Shown here: positions 1-5,959 of the stretch, one piece after another
Numbering within the stretch: the first letter of the stretch is position 1
Layout: the number at the start of each line of letters is the position of its first letter
Source of the DNA: Bacillota bacterium
GTDB taxonomy: Bacteria; Bacillota; Sulfobacillia; Symbiobacteriales; ZC4RG38
NCBI GenBank assembly: GCA_003242505.1
Contig: QGUP01000065.1
Location: forward strand, 1-8,721
Length of the DNA: 8,721 nt
Direction of reading: 5' to 3'
The notes under the pieces: generated by a model
Database searches by the model: none
What the model was told of the DNA's origin: nothing
Seen by the model: the letters and a program-made list of their open reading frames with translations, nothing else
Program-made: the position numbers and the translations under genes

Positions 1-83
1 CCGTGCCGGCATGGCTCGCGGCTGTCGCGCTTCTCCTGGTCTTTCTTTTTTTTTCAAGCGGAAGCCGGCATCCGAGTTTGCCG

Positions 84-114
84 TTAGTCACGTGGGCTCG
101 GAATTGTTTATAAG
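84..114 (+). promoter_or_regulatory. weak promoter-like site
   Basis: TATAAG at 109-114 matches five of six bases of a sigma-A -10 box and lies in an unusually AT-rich patch. The best -35 candidate, TTAGTC at 84-89, is poor and sits 19 bases upstream. A CACGTG palindrome (89-94) lies between them. The site precedes the structured leader and the first gene, so it could drive the rightward operon. This is inference from a partial match only. Confidence 0.25.
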
Positions 115-125
115 AGCCAGGGCCG

Positions 126-172
126 GGGCTGTACGAAGCCTCCAGCCCAGGTCTCCACCTGGGCTGTACGAA
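126..172 (+). promoter_or_regulatory. leader with two mutually exclusive hairpins
   Basis: A perfect 10-bp stem pairs 143-152 (CAGCCCAGGT) with 157-166 (ACCTGGGCTG) across a 4-base loop. The 12-mer GGGCTGTACGAA occurs at both 126-137 and 161-172. The CAGCCC arm (143-148) can therefore pair with GGGCTG at 126-131 or at 161-166, but not both. That is the layout of a switchable leader. There is no U-run after the second stem, so it is not an ordinary intrinsic terminator. The pairing is directly visible; any regulatory role is inference. Confidence 0.4.
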
Positions 173-205
173 ACGTCCCGCCCAGCTTCCGGCTGCGGCG
201 GACCA

Positions 206-251
206 CCGGCGGGGGGCTGTGGCGGCTCCCCGCCGGCCCCCTAATCGGGGG
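206..251 (+). promoter_or_regulatory. GC-rich hairpins abutting the first RBS
   Basis: A perfect 9-bp GC-only stem pairs 206-214 (CCGGCGGGG) with 228-236 (CCCCGCCGG). A second stem follows at once: CCCCC (237-241) with GGGGG (247-251) across TAATC. The second stem covers the first bases of the ribosome-binding site GGAGGTGA (250-257) of the zinc-finger gene, so folding could limit its translation. Pairing is seen directly; the effect on translation is inferred. Confidence 0.4.
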
Positions 252-265
252 AGGTGAGCGACGAC

Positions 266-496
266 ATGGCCTGGCCGCAACTGCCGGCCCAGTCGCCGTG
301 CCCGTACTGCGAGGGGACGTCTGTTCTCACCACAACGACTCTGGAGCGCCGCTTCGGCCGGGTGCGGCTCGTCGTCGAGGACGTGCCGGCGTACAGGTGC
401 GCCGCGTGCGGGGAGGAGACACTGGAGCTCCAGACCGCCGCCGCGCTGGACGACGCGCTGGCGCCGGTCGTGCGGGCTCTCGCTGCGATGCAGTGA
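266..496 (+). CDS. orphan YgiT/MqsA-type zinc finger protein
   Basis: A 76-residue protein with two CxxC knuckles, CPYC (C12, C15) and CAAC (C45, C48), separated by a beta-rich stretch ending in VEDVPAYRCAACGEE. This pattern is that of YgiT-type zinc-binding domains, the N-terminal part of MqsA antitoxins. In MqsA a helix-turn-helix follows that binds DNA; here the protein stops about 25 residues after the last cysteine, so that domain is missing. No MqsR-like or DUF4258-like toxin is adjacent: the region upstream is non-coding and the downstream gene encodes a membrane protein. I chose ATG 266 because GGAGGTGA (250-257) lies 8 bases upstream; an in-frame GTG at 254 lies inside that site. The fold is well supported and zinc binding follows from the family. 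The role is unknown: it could be a standalone regulator, an antitoxin acting in trans, or a phage accessory protein. Confidence 0.8.
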   Translation: MAWPQLPAQSPCPYCEGTSVLTTTTLERRFGRVRLVVEDVPAYRCAACGEETLELQTAAALDDALAPVVRALAAMQ

Positions 497-500
497 CCGT

Positions 501-569
501 TGCCCCCGGGCCGGGCACCTCCCGCCGAAGGGCGGGGATAGTCGCAGATGCCGGCGGAGCCCGGGGGCA
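501..569 (+). promoter_or_regulatory. nested hairpin in the zinc finger-membrane protein gap
   Basis: An 11-bp perfect inverted repeat, TGCCCCCGGGC (501-511) with GCCCGGGGGCA (559-569), encloses a second perfect stem, CCCGCC (521-526) with GGCGGG (531-536) and a GAAG loop. The structure fills most of the 102-base gap after the zinc-finger stop and ends 15 bases before the ribosome-binding site GGGGAGGT (585-592) of the next gene. No U-run follows either stem, which argues against an intrinsic terminator. It may be an RNA stabiliser, a processing site or a protein-binding leader. Confidence 0.4.
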
Positions 570-598
570 CATCCATTCCGTTGCGGGGAGGTAGCGGC

Positions 599-847
599 GT
601 GCTGCCGGAGTGGTTCCTGGCCCTCTCGGCTTGGGTGGTAGCCGTGACAGGGCTTCTGGCCCTGGTCCTCCTGGGCCTTTGGCTGTTCTGGCAACTGTTC
701 GAGCAGGTCCGGGTCCTGCGGGCCTTCGGCAGGGCGGTCCTGGACTACGCTGTGGACCGCAAGCGCCGGGAGCAGGACGGTCGGCGCGTGGGTCCGCCCC
801 CGCCCTCGCCGTCCGGGGTACGGTACCCGCGCCGGAGCCTGGACTGA
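599..847 (+). CDS. small single-pass membrane protein, unknown function
   Basis: An 82-residue protein with one strong hydrophobic helix at residues 5-32 rich in Trp, Leu and Val. A basic cytoplasmic-type tail follows (RRKREQ-like region near 54-63, then a proline run at 66-69 and RYPRRS near the end). By the positive-inside rule the N-terminus should face out and the tail in. There is no cleavable signal peptide. GTG 599 is chosen because GGGGAGGT (585-592) sits 6 bases upstream; an in-frame ATG at 548 lies inside the hairpin region and would add 17 residues lacking membrane character. The stop TGA (845-847) overlaps the ribosome-binding site of the next gene, so the two are probably co-translated. 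A holin-like or membrane-anchored accessory role is possible, but one helix and the position next to packaging genes do not settle it. Confidence 0.65.
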   Translation: MLPEWFLALSAWVVAVTGLLALVLLGLWLFWQLFEQVRVLRAFGRAVLDYAVDRKRREQDGRRVGPPPPSPSGVRYPRRSLD

Positions 848-860
848 GGAGGTGACGGCC

Positions 861-1082
861 GTGGGCCGCGGCCGCATCCGCGTGTGGCGCGCCGGGCAGG
901 ACGACAGGCCCCGGCCGTACATCGACCCGGCCATCCGCCGGTGGCTTAGGTTTGAAGCCTGGCGGCGAATGGTGGAGGGGAACAGGGGCATCGACTTCGG
1001 CTACATCGATGCAGCCTGGCGGGAGCCGGTGGTTGCCGGGAGTCACACAAACGCGAACGGAGGCGGGAAATCGAAGTCCTGA
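861..1082 (+). CDS. small hypothetical protein
   Basis: A 73-residue basic protein that I do not recognise. It has an Arg-rich start (residues 1-10), then PYIDPAIRRWLRFEAWRRM (about 19-37), which looks like an amphipathic helix rich in Trp and Arg, then a short GIDFGYIDAAW segment (43-53) and a polar Gly/Asn/Lys/Ser tail. No transmembrane segment or metal motif is seen. GTG 861 is chosen because GAGGAGGTGA (846-855) lies 5 bases upstream; this site overlaps the stop of the membrane-protein gene, which suggests translational coupling. Its last 40 bases (1043-1082) overlap the 3' end of the convergent minus-strand gene, so the tail sequence is constrained by both. A DNA- or RNA-binding role would fit the basic, aromatic helix, but that is only inference. 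Confidence 0.55.
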   Translation: MGRGRIRVWRAGQDDRPRPYIDPAIRRWLRFEAWRRMVEGNRGIDFGYIDAAWREPVVAGSHTNANGGGKSKS

Positions 1083-1300
1083 ACCGATGAACGGCGGACC
1101 CATTCCTTCCGGCCGTCAGCGGTGTGCTGAATGAGGAAGTCGTCATCATCCTCCAGCCGGCCCAGGAACGTGCACACCTCGACCTGGGTTTGCAGCGGCC
1201 GGAACTCTTCCCCGTCCTGACCTGGCGCAAGGATGTAGCCGTAAATCCTCCGCCCGTCTGTGAGCTTCAGCAGGACTTCGATGCCGGCTGACTCGGCCAT
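1043..1300 (-). CDS. small acidic beta-rich protein on the opposite strand
   Basis: An 85-residue protein read leftward. Its start is ATG at 1300-1298 with a strong ribosome-binding site (AAAGGGAGGT, complement of 1307-1316) 6 bases upstream, which is the main reason to accept it as real. By my count it has 16 acidic and 9 basic residues, including a run EDDDD at 50-54. The segment IEVLLKLTDGRRIYGYIL (7-24) has the alternating hydrophobic pattern and the DGR-I-G turn seen in small beta-barrels such as Sm-like proteins; this is a weak resemblance, not an assignment. The rest also looks strand-rich (VEVCTFLGRL, FLIQHT, EWVRRSSV) and the protein ends PPPFAFV. It converges on and overlaps the hypothetical gene by 40 bp and diverges from terS. 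Its DNA looks less GC-rich than its neighbours. This position suggests an independently expressed accessory gene (a moron). No function can be given. Confidence 0.7.
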   Translation of the reverse strand: MAESAGIEVLLKLTDGRRIYGYILAPGQDGEEFRPLQTQVEVCTFLGRLEDDDDFLIQHTADGRKEWVRRSSVQDFDFPPPFAFV

Positions 1301-1450
1301 ATGGCAACCTCCCTTTGGCTGTTGTTGGTGCATCGCGATATTCCCCGGCATTCTGGCAATTTCCTGCGCGAGGATGGTGGAGCCGCTGGGCGGAACGGCA
1401 TGCCGGGAGGGTTCGCCAACAACCACTGAGGGTGACAGGAGGTGACAGCG
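1301..1450. promoter_or_regulatory. divergent intergenic region with short palindromes
   Basis: This region lies between the start of the leftward small gene and the start of terS, and should hold signals for the former and perhaps the latter. It contains ATCGCGAT (1332-1339), the 10-bp perfect palindrome CGGCATGCCG (1396-1405), and a longer-range inverted repeat, GTTGTTGG (1321-1328) with CCAACAAC (1416-1423). The ribosome-binding sites are at 1307-1316 (minus) and 1437-1445 (plus, AGGAGGTGA). I found no convincing -35/-10 pair on either strand. The palindromes could be operators, but short palindromes arise easily in GC-rich DNA. Confidence 0.3.
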
Positions 1451-2122
1451 GTGCCGGCGCAGCGGTGGACGGAAGAGCAGATCGCCCAGGCCATCGCCAT
1501 CGCCGCGGCGTCTGGCGCCGCGGAGGCTTCCCGCCAGACCGGCATCCCGGCCGGGACCATCCGGTCCTGGCTCCACCGGCGCGGTTGCAACGCAGCGGAC
1601 CGTTGCAACGGTGAAACGCAGGGGAGCCGTGCAACGCAACGCCGGACGCCAAAAATGCGGCAGCTGGAAGAGGAAGTCCGGGAGCGGGCGGTCCAGATTG
1701 CCGTCGAGCGTGTGGCCGACCAGATTACGGAGCGGCTGGGCCGGCTGGCGGACCGGCTCTACACCCTCGCCGAGAAGGCGGCCGTCAAGGTTGAGGCTGC
1801 CATCGCCGACAGGGGCGAGCGGGTGCCTGGGCTGGACGGTAAGCCGGTGGCGGTCAGGCCTGAGCCGCACGACCGCGACGGAGCGGCCTGGGTTCGGGCC
1901 CTGGTAGGGGTGATGGCTCAGGCGATTGACAAGGCCCAGCTCCTGAGCGGCAAGCCGACCGCCCGGCCAGAGGTGGTGGATCGCCGTGAGATTCACATCA
2001 CCCAGCGCATCATCTCCGAACACCCCGAGCTTATCGACCACATCTTTGCCGAGGATTTCGGACCGGGCCTGGAGGATCGGGGCGGCCAGGGCGCACGTCC
2101 TGGGTTGGGCCAGCTACGTTGA
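1451..2122 (+). CDS. terS: terminase small subunit
   Basis: A 223-residue protein. Residues 6-42 (WTEEQIAQAI then SRQTGIPAGTIRSWLHRR) form a helix-turn-helix of the kind that lets TerS bind its packaging site. Residues 70-115 are a long charged helical, probably coiled-coil, region suited to ring assembly. Residues 145-170 (RALVGVMAQAIDKAQLLSGKPT) and 177-201 match the C-terminal pattern of small terminases that contacts TerL. GTG 1451 is chosen because AGGAGGTGA (1437-1445) lies 5 bases upstream. In the phage, TerS oligomers select viral DNA and stimulate TerL. The gene directly precedes and overlaps terL, as is usual. The linker after the helix-turn-helix (46-64) is encoded by a striking GCAACG repeat cluster. 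The last ~20 residues are Gly/Arg-rich and look like a shadow of the overlapping terL frame. An alternative is a generic helix-turn-helix protein, but the context favours TerS. Confidence 0.8.
   Translation: MPAQRWTEEQIAQAIAIAAASGAAEASRQTGIPAGTIRSWLHRRGCNAADRCNGETQGSRATQRRTPKMRQLEEEVRERAVQIAVERVADQITERLGRLADRLYTLAEKAAVKVEAAIADRGERVPGLDGKPVAVRPEPHDRDGAAWVRALVGVMAQAIDKAQLLSGKPTARPEVVDRREIHITQRIISEHPELIDHIFAEDFGPGLEDRGGQGARPGLGQLR
1582..1641 (+). repeat. GCAACG repeat and palindrome cluster within terS (candidate pac site)
   Basis: GCAACG occurs four times in 55 bases (1587-1592, 1605-1610, 1631-1636, 1636-1641). The first two lie in GTTGCAAC palindromes (1584-1591 and 1602-1609) spaced 18 bases apart. 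The second palindrome extends to a perfect 12-bp CCGTTGCAACGG (1600-1611). In P22-type headful phages the packaging site lies within the small terminase gene, so this is a reasonable candidate for TerS binding. The repeats are seen directly; the pac assignment is inference. Confidence 0.4.
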
Positions 2123-3485
2123 CCCGACCTACCGCCGGCCGAGGCATGTCAAGCTCTTGGCTGAATACCTCATGCGGGTGGAGCGGGGCGAGATCAAGCG
2201 GCTCATCGTGATGATGCCGCCCCGGCACTCCAAGAGCGAGACCACGACGGTCAAGTTCCCGGCCTGGTACTTGGGGCGCAACCCCGATAAGCGGGTCATC
2301 ATCGCCTCCCACACGGCGGCCCTGGCGCTAAGGTTCAGCATGCGGGCCCGGAACGACCTCGCCCAGTTCGGGCCGGAGGTATTCAGCGTCGGGGTAGACC
2401 CAAACTCCAGCGCCATGTACCGGTGGGACGTTCTGGACCGCGAGGCCCCGCCCGGGCGACCGCCCGGCGGCATGATCGCTGCGGGTATCGGGGGGCCCAT
2501 CACCGGTATGGGCGCTCACCTCGCCATCATCGACGACCCGGTCAAGGGGCCTGAAGATGCCAACTCCCAGGTCCAGCGAGACAACGTCTGGGACTGGTAC
2601 CGGTTCGTCCTCCGCACCCGGTTGCAGCCGGGGGCTGCGGTGATCCTGGTTCTCACCCGGTGGCACGAGGACGACCTTGCCGGCCGGTTGCTCCGGGCAG
2701 CGGAGCAGGACCCCACCGCCGACCAGTGGACGGTGCTCAGGCTGCCAGCCATGGCTGAGGAGAACGATCCGCTGGGCCGGGCCCCGGGGGAGGCGCTGTG
2801 GCCGGAGCAGTACGATGAGGCCGCTCTGGCTCAGATTCGGGCCAGCGTCGGCAGTTACGTGTGGGCCGCCCTGTACCAGCAGCGTCCGTTGCCAGCGGGC
2901 GGCGGCGTGTTCAAGCGGGAGTGGTTCCGCATCGTCGAGCCGGACCGGGTGCCCGGCGACCTGTTCTGGGTGCGGTTCTGGGACCTGGCCACCTCGACTA
3001 AGACGAAGGCGGACTACACCCGCGGAGCCAAGGTGGCGCTTGACGCTGACGGCAACCTGTGGATCGGGGGCATCGTTGGTGGCCGGTGGGAGTGGCCGGA
3101 TGCCCGGCGGGTGATCGTCCAGACGGCGTTGTTGGACGGACCGGGCGTTCCGGTGGGCATCGAGAAGGTGGGCTTCCAGGGTGCGGCGGTGCAGGAACTC
3201 CTGCGGGAACCGCAACTGGTGGCCCACACGATTGTTCCCGTGCAGGTGGACCGCGACAAGGTCCAGCGGGCCATGCCGTGGGCGGCCCGGGCGGAGGCCG
3301 GGAAAGTGTTTCTCGTTTCCGGCGAGTGGGTTGGGCCGTTCTTGGACGAGGTAACGGCATTCCCGCTCGGTGAGCACGACGACCAGGTAGATGCTGTGAG
3401 CGGAGCGGTGCAGATGCTCGCAGAACTGACGGCGATGGGAGAACCCTGGGACCAGTACGAGCCTGACCCGACGTGGAGGGGGTGA
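1986..3485 (+). CDS. terL: terminase large subunit (ATPase-nuclease)
   Basis: A protein of up to 499 residues, the motor that pumps DNA into proheads and cuts it. ATPase part: Walker A MPPRHSKSE (77-85), Walker B LAIIDDP (179-185) with acidic D183-D184, and coupling motif LTRWHEDD (223-230). The C-terminal RNase H-like nuclease shows FWDLA (D333), GIEKVGF (E393) and HDDQVDA (D465, D466, D469), the expected metal-binding acids. All catalytic residues appear present. The N-terminus is uncertain. GTG 1986, preceded by a modest AGAGGTGG (1969-1976), gives 36 Ser/Thr/Pro-rich residues that overlap terS by 137 bp and look like a shadow of it. Family-like sequence begins near residue 35 (ARAHVLGWASYVDP). 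TTG 2046 is the only other conventional start codon I see in frame before that point. The 3' end overlaps the portal start by 13 bases. Confidence 0.93.
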   Translation: MRFTSPSASSPNTPSLSTTSLPRISDRAWRIGAARAHVLGWASYVDPTYRRPRHVKLLAEYLMRVERGEIKRLIVMMPPRHSKSETTTVKFPAWYLGRNPDKRVIIASHTAALALRFSMRARNDLAQFGPEVFSVGVDPNSSAMYRWDVLDREAPPGRPPGGMIAAGIGGPITGMGAHLAIIDDPVKGPEDANSQVQRDNVWDWYRFVLRTRLQPGAAVILVLTRWHEDDLAGRLLRAAEQDPTADQWTVLRLPAMAEENDPLGRAPGEALWPEQYDEAALAQIRASVGSYVWAALYQQRPLPAGGGVFKREWFRIVEPDRVPGDLFWVRFWDLATSTKTKADYTRGAKVALDADGNLWIGGIVGGRWEWPDARRVIVQTALLDGPGVPVGIEKVGFQGAAVQELLREPQLVAHTIVPVQVDRDKVQRAMPWAARAEAGKVFLVSGEWVGPFLDEVTAFPLGEHDDQVDAVSGAVQMLAELTAMGEPWDQYEPDPTWRG

Positions 3486-5029
3486 TTGCGACGGCAAACG
3501 CACTGCAGCGGCTGGCGGCCCGGGTGTTCGGGTTGGCGACCCGTGGGGATGTTGAGGCCCTGGCCGAGGCCTTCTCGGAACAACTGCAGCAACTCCAGAT
3601 GCCGGGCTGGACCCTCCTGTCGGGCGGCACTGGCGCCGAGCAGGCCCCACCGGAGAGCATCCGGGAGATTCAAAGAGAGGCCCTGGTCGGATGGATGCGG
3701 GATCCTCTCCTGGCCCAGGCGGTCAACATCAAGCGGGTGTTCGTCCTGGGTCCCGGCATCAGCTTCACGGCAGAGGAGCCAGAGATTGAGAAGGCCCTGC
3801 GGGAGTTCTGGGTGGACCCCGGAAACCGAATGCAGTTCGCCCAGGTGGAGTGGTTCGAGTCACTCGCCGTCTGCGGCGAGCTGTGTCTGAGGTTCTACGA
3901 AGGTCAGGATGGACGGGTGCAGGTCCGGTTGGTGCCAGCCCTGGAAATCCAGGACGTGATCACCGACCCCGACGACCGGCACGTACTCCGGGCTGTCTGG
4001 CGCCGCTACACGTACCGGGTCTTCGATGAGCAGAGCCGGACGTGGCGGGAAGAGCAGCGGGATGAACTGATACCCGGCGAAGAGGTCCTGTTCGTAGCCA
4101 TCAACAAGCCCCCCGGCTGGGTCCGGGGGGTCTCGCCTTTGTACCGGGCCCTGCCATGGTCGAAGGCATACCGGGAGTGGCTGGAGGACCGGGCCCGCAT
4201 CAACAAGGCCAAGGGTGCCTGGGCGTGGATCCGGCGGGTCAAGGGCGGGCCACAGGCGCTGGCCGGGGCGGCGGCCAAGCTGGCCGCGGAAATTGGCGGC
4301 CGGCTGCGGTCGACTCCAGGAGAGACCAACAGCATGCCGCCGCCGAAGCCAGGGAGCGTCATCAACGCCAGCGAGGGCGTCGACTGGGAGGTCATCAACG
4401 CCAAGATTGGCGCCGACGATGCCCGGGAGGACGGTCGGGCCCTCCGGCTCATGGTGGCTGCTGCCACCAACGTCTTCGAGCATTACCTGCTCGGTGACCC
4501 GTCGACTGGCAACTTGGCCACTGCCAAGTCGATGGAGCTCCCCATGCGGCGGGAGTTCGAGTGGTGGCAGGGGCTCATGGCCTGGATCCTGCGCCAGGTG
4601 TTCCGCCGGGTGCTGGAGGCCCAGGTTAGGGCCGGCAGGCTGCCGGAGACCTACACGGTCACCCGGCAGGTGTACCGGGACGGTCGGGTAGTCGAGGTCA
4701 AGGAGGAAAAACCGACCGTCGACTGCTTCATCGACATCAACTTCCCTGCGCTCAAGACCGAAGACCTGCTGGATATGGTCAAGGCGGCCCAACTGGAGCA
4801 GCAGATGGGCATCAAGAGCGACGCCACCATCGCCTCCGAGCTCGGCGTGGAGGACTGGGAGGCCGAGAAAGCCCGCATCCTCCGGGAGCAGGAGGAGCGG
4901 CTGGTCCGGGAGCGGGAGCGGATGAGCCAGCAGTACCCGCCGTTCCCCAGTGAACCGCCGGCCGAAGATGAGGAGGGCGAGGCGGACCAGCCCAGCGAGG
5001 GTGGTGGCGGCCGTGAGCAGCGCGGCTGA
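3473..5029 (+). CDS. phage portal protein
   Basis: A protein of about 518 residues, the usual portal length. Portals form the dodecameric ring at one capsid vertex through which DNA enters and to which the tail joins. Supporting segments include REALVGWMRDPLLAQAVNIK (about 65-84), a wing region with LVPALEIQDVITDPDDR (about 153-169), GVSPLYRALPWSKAYREWL (about 219-237) and the typical NLATAKSMELPMRREFEWWQ (about 345-364). The C-terminus has a charged coiled coil (EAEKARILREQEERLVRERE region) and an acidic Pro/Glu/Gly-rich tail. The start is not settled. GTG 3473 has no clear ribosome-binding site; GTG 3482 is preceded by GGAGG only 2 bases away. Either way it overlaps the terL stop, so translation is probably coupled. 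The 3' end overlaps the minor head gene. The family looks like siphophage portals rather than the Mu gp29 type, but I am not certain. Confidence 0.88.
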   Translation: MEGVIATANALQRLAARVFGLATRGDVEALAEAFSEQLQQLQMPGWTLLSGGTGAEQAPPESIREIQREALVGWMRDPLLAQAVNIKRVFVLGPGISFTAEEPEIEKALREFWVDPGNRMQFAQVEWFESLAVCGELCLRFYEGQDGRVQVRLVPALEIQDVITDPDDRHVLRAVWRRYTYRVFDEQSRTWREEQRDELIPGEEVLFVAINKPPGWVRGVSPLYRALPWSKAYREWLEDRARINKAKGAWAWIRRVKGGPQALAGAAAKLAAEIGGRLRSTPGETNSMPPPKPGSVINASEGVDWEVINAKIGADDAREDGRALRLMVAAATNVFEHYLLGDPSTGNLATAKSMELPMRREFEWWQGLMAWILRQVFRRVLEAQVRAGRLPETYTVTRQVYRDGRVVEVKEEKPTVDCFIDINFPALKTEDLLDMVKAAQLEQQMGIKSDATIASELGVEDWEAEKARILREQEERLVRERERMSQQYPPFPSEPPAEDEEGEADQPSEGGGGREQRG

Positions 5030-5912
5030 CCTCCTGTTCGAGGCCCTGAGCCCGGAGGACGCCGAGCGGCTGGCCGACCGGTTTGACCGGCGGCTACTCC
5101 GGCTGGAGCGGGACCAGGCCAGGGCGCTCATCACCGAACTCCGCCGGGCTCGGGACGCCATCCTGGCCCGCATCGCTGCCAGGGGCGAGATCGACCCCGG
5201 TGACCTCCGGCGCCAGGAGGAGTTGCTGCGAGAGATCGACGTGCTCATCGGTGAACTCCAGGTCCGGTTGGGCGAGGTGGTCCAGCGGCTGCCGGAACTG
5301 GCCACGGCCGTCGGCGATGAGTACGGCGGCCGTGTGCTGGGGGCCAGGATCATCGGTACTTTCTCGGTCCTGAACCGCCCGGCGCTGGTCACCCTGCAGA
5401 GGTACAACCTGGGGCTCATCAGCCGGGTGACCGATGACCTGCGGGCCGACATCCGGCGGGAACTCCTGCAGGGCATCATCCAGGGCGAGTCGGTGCAGCA
5501 GATCGCCAGGCGGCTGACCACCGGAACCGCCCTGCAGCGGGGTGTGTTCGCCCGGGTGGAAACCAGGGCGGAGGTGATTGCCCGGACGGAGACCATCCGG
5601 TCCTTCAACCAGGGGGCCCTGTGGCAGTTTCAACTGAACGGCGTCAAGCGGGTGGTCTGGATGACGGCCAGGGACGACCGGACCTGCCCTTACTGCCGGC
5701 CCCTAGATGGGCAGGTGTTTCCCATCGACCGGCTGCCGCTGGGTGGCCCTCCGATCCATCCCCGGTGCCGGTGCATGGTCCGGCCGGACATTCAGACCGA
5801 CGAGCAGGTGGCGAAGGCCAGGGACCGCGAGGCCGTCGCCAACTACTGGCGGGAGCAGAAGCGGCTGACCGAGCGGCCAAAGCGGAGTGGGAAGGGAGGG
5901 AAGCAGGCGTGA
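5013..5912 (+). CDS. MuF-type minor head / head morphogenesis protein
   Basis: A 299-residue protein from GTG 5013. The N-terminal 100 residues are helical and charged. The MuF domain (SPP1 gp7 / Mu gpF family) occupies about 150-258: ARTETIRSFNQGA (190-202), VVWMTARDDRTCPYC (214-228), LDGQVFP (231-237) and PPIHPRCRC (246-254). C225, C228, H249, C252 and C254 are the family's conserved Cys/His set, likely binding metal. Such proteins sit near the portal, a few copies per prohead, and may enter the cell with the DNA. GTG 5013 is preferred because GAGG (4997-5000) lies upstream at workable spacing and it leaves a short 17-base overlap with the portal. A start at 4950 would add 21 mostly Arg-rich residues that mirror the portal frame. 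The basic tail (RPKRSGKGGKQA) has no toxin domain attached, unlike some polymorphic MuF proteins. Confidence 0.88.
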   Translation: MSSAADLLFEALSPEDAERLADRFDRRLLRLERDQARALITELRRARDAILARIAARGEIDPGDLRRQEELLREIDVLIGELQVRLGEVVQRLPELATAVGDEYGGRVLGARIIGTFSVLNRPALVTLQRYNLGLISRVTDDLRADIRRELLQGIIQGESVQQIARRLTTGTALQRGVFARVETRAEVIARTETIRSFNQGALWQFQLNGVKRVVWMTARDDRTCPYCRPLDGQVFPIDRLPLGGPPIHPRCRCMVRPDIQTDEQVAKARDREAVANYWREQKRLTERPKRSGKGGKQA

Positions 5913-5959
5913 TGCACCGCATCGACCGGGAGCGGTGGCCCCGGGCGCCGGACGGGTGA
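5912..5959 (+). CDS. possible 15-residue coupled mini-ORF
   Basis: ATG at 5912 overlaps the stop of the minor head gene as TGATG and opens a 15-codon frame (MHRIDRERWPRAPDG) ending at TGA 5957-5959. AAGGGAGG (5892-5899) lies 12 bases upstream, somewhat far. Its stop falls exactly in the loop of a hairpin. It could be a translated leader controlling the protease gene or mere chance; nothing in the peptide indicates a function. Confidence 0.2.
   Translation: MHRIDRERWPRAPDG

Noticed and set aside
31..55. Pyrimidine tract with nine T residues as an intrinsic terminator
   Set aside because: Only a 4-bp CGCG stem (17-20/26-29) lies upstream, too short and too far from the T-run.
5..71. Direct repeat GCCGGCAT at 5-12 and 64-71 as an attachment or insertion-site duplication
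   Set aside because: Eight GC-rich bases are common in this composition and nothing mobile lies between the copies.
11..244. Open plus-strand frame of 77 residues
   Set aside because: Low-complexity Gly/Pro/Arg/Ser protein, no good ribosome-binding site, and it runs through strong hairpins; most likely non-coding leader.
2328..5608. Very long antisense open frames opposite terL, portal and the minor head gene
   Set aside because: They mirror well-supported plus-strand genes, have Arg/Pro/Ser-rich nonsense composition and no matching ribosome-binding sites; a usual effect of high GC third positions.
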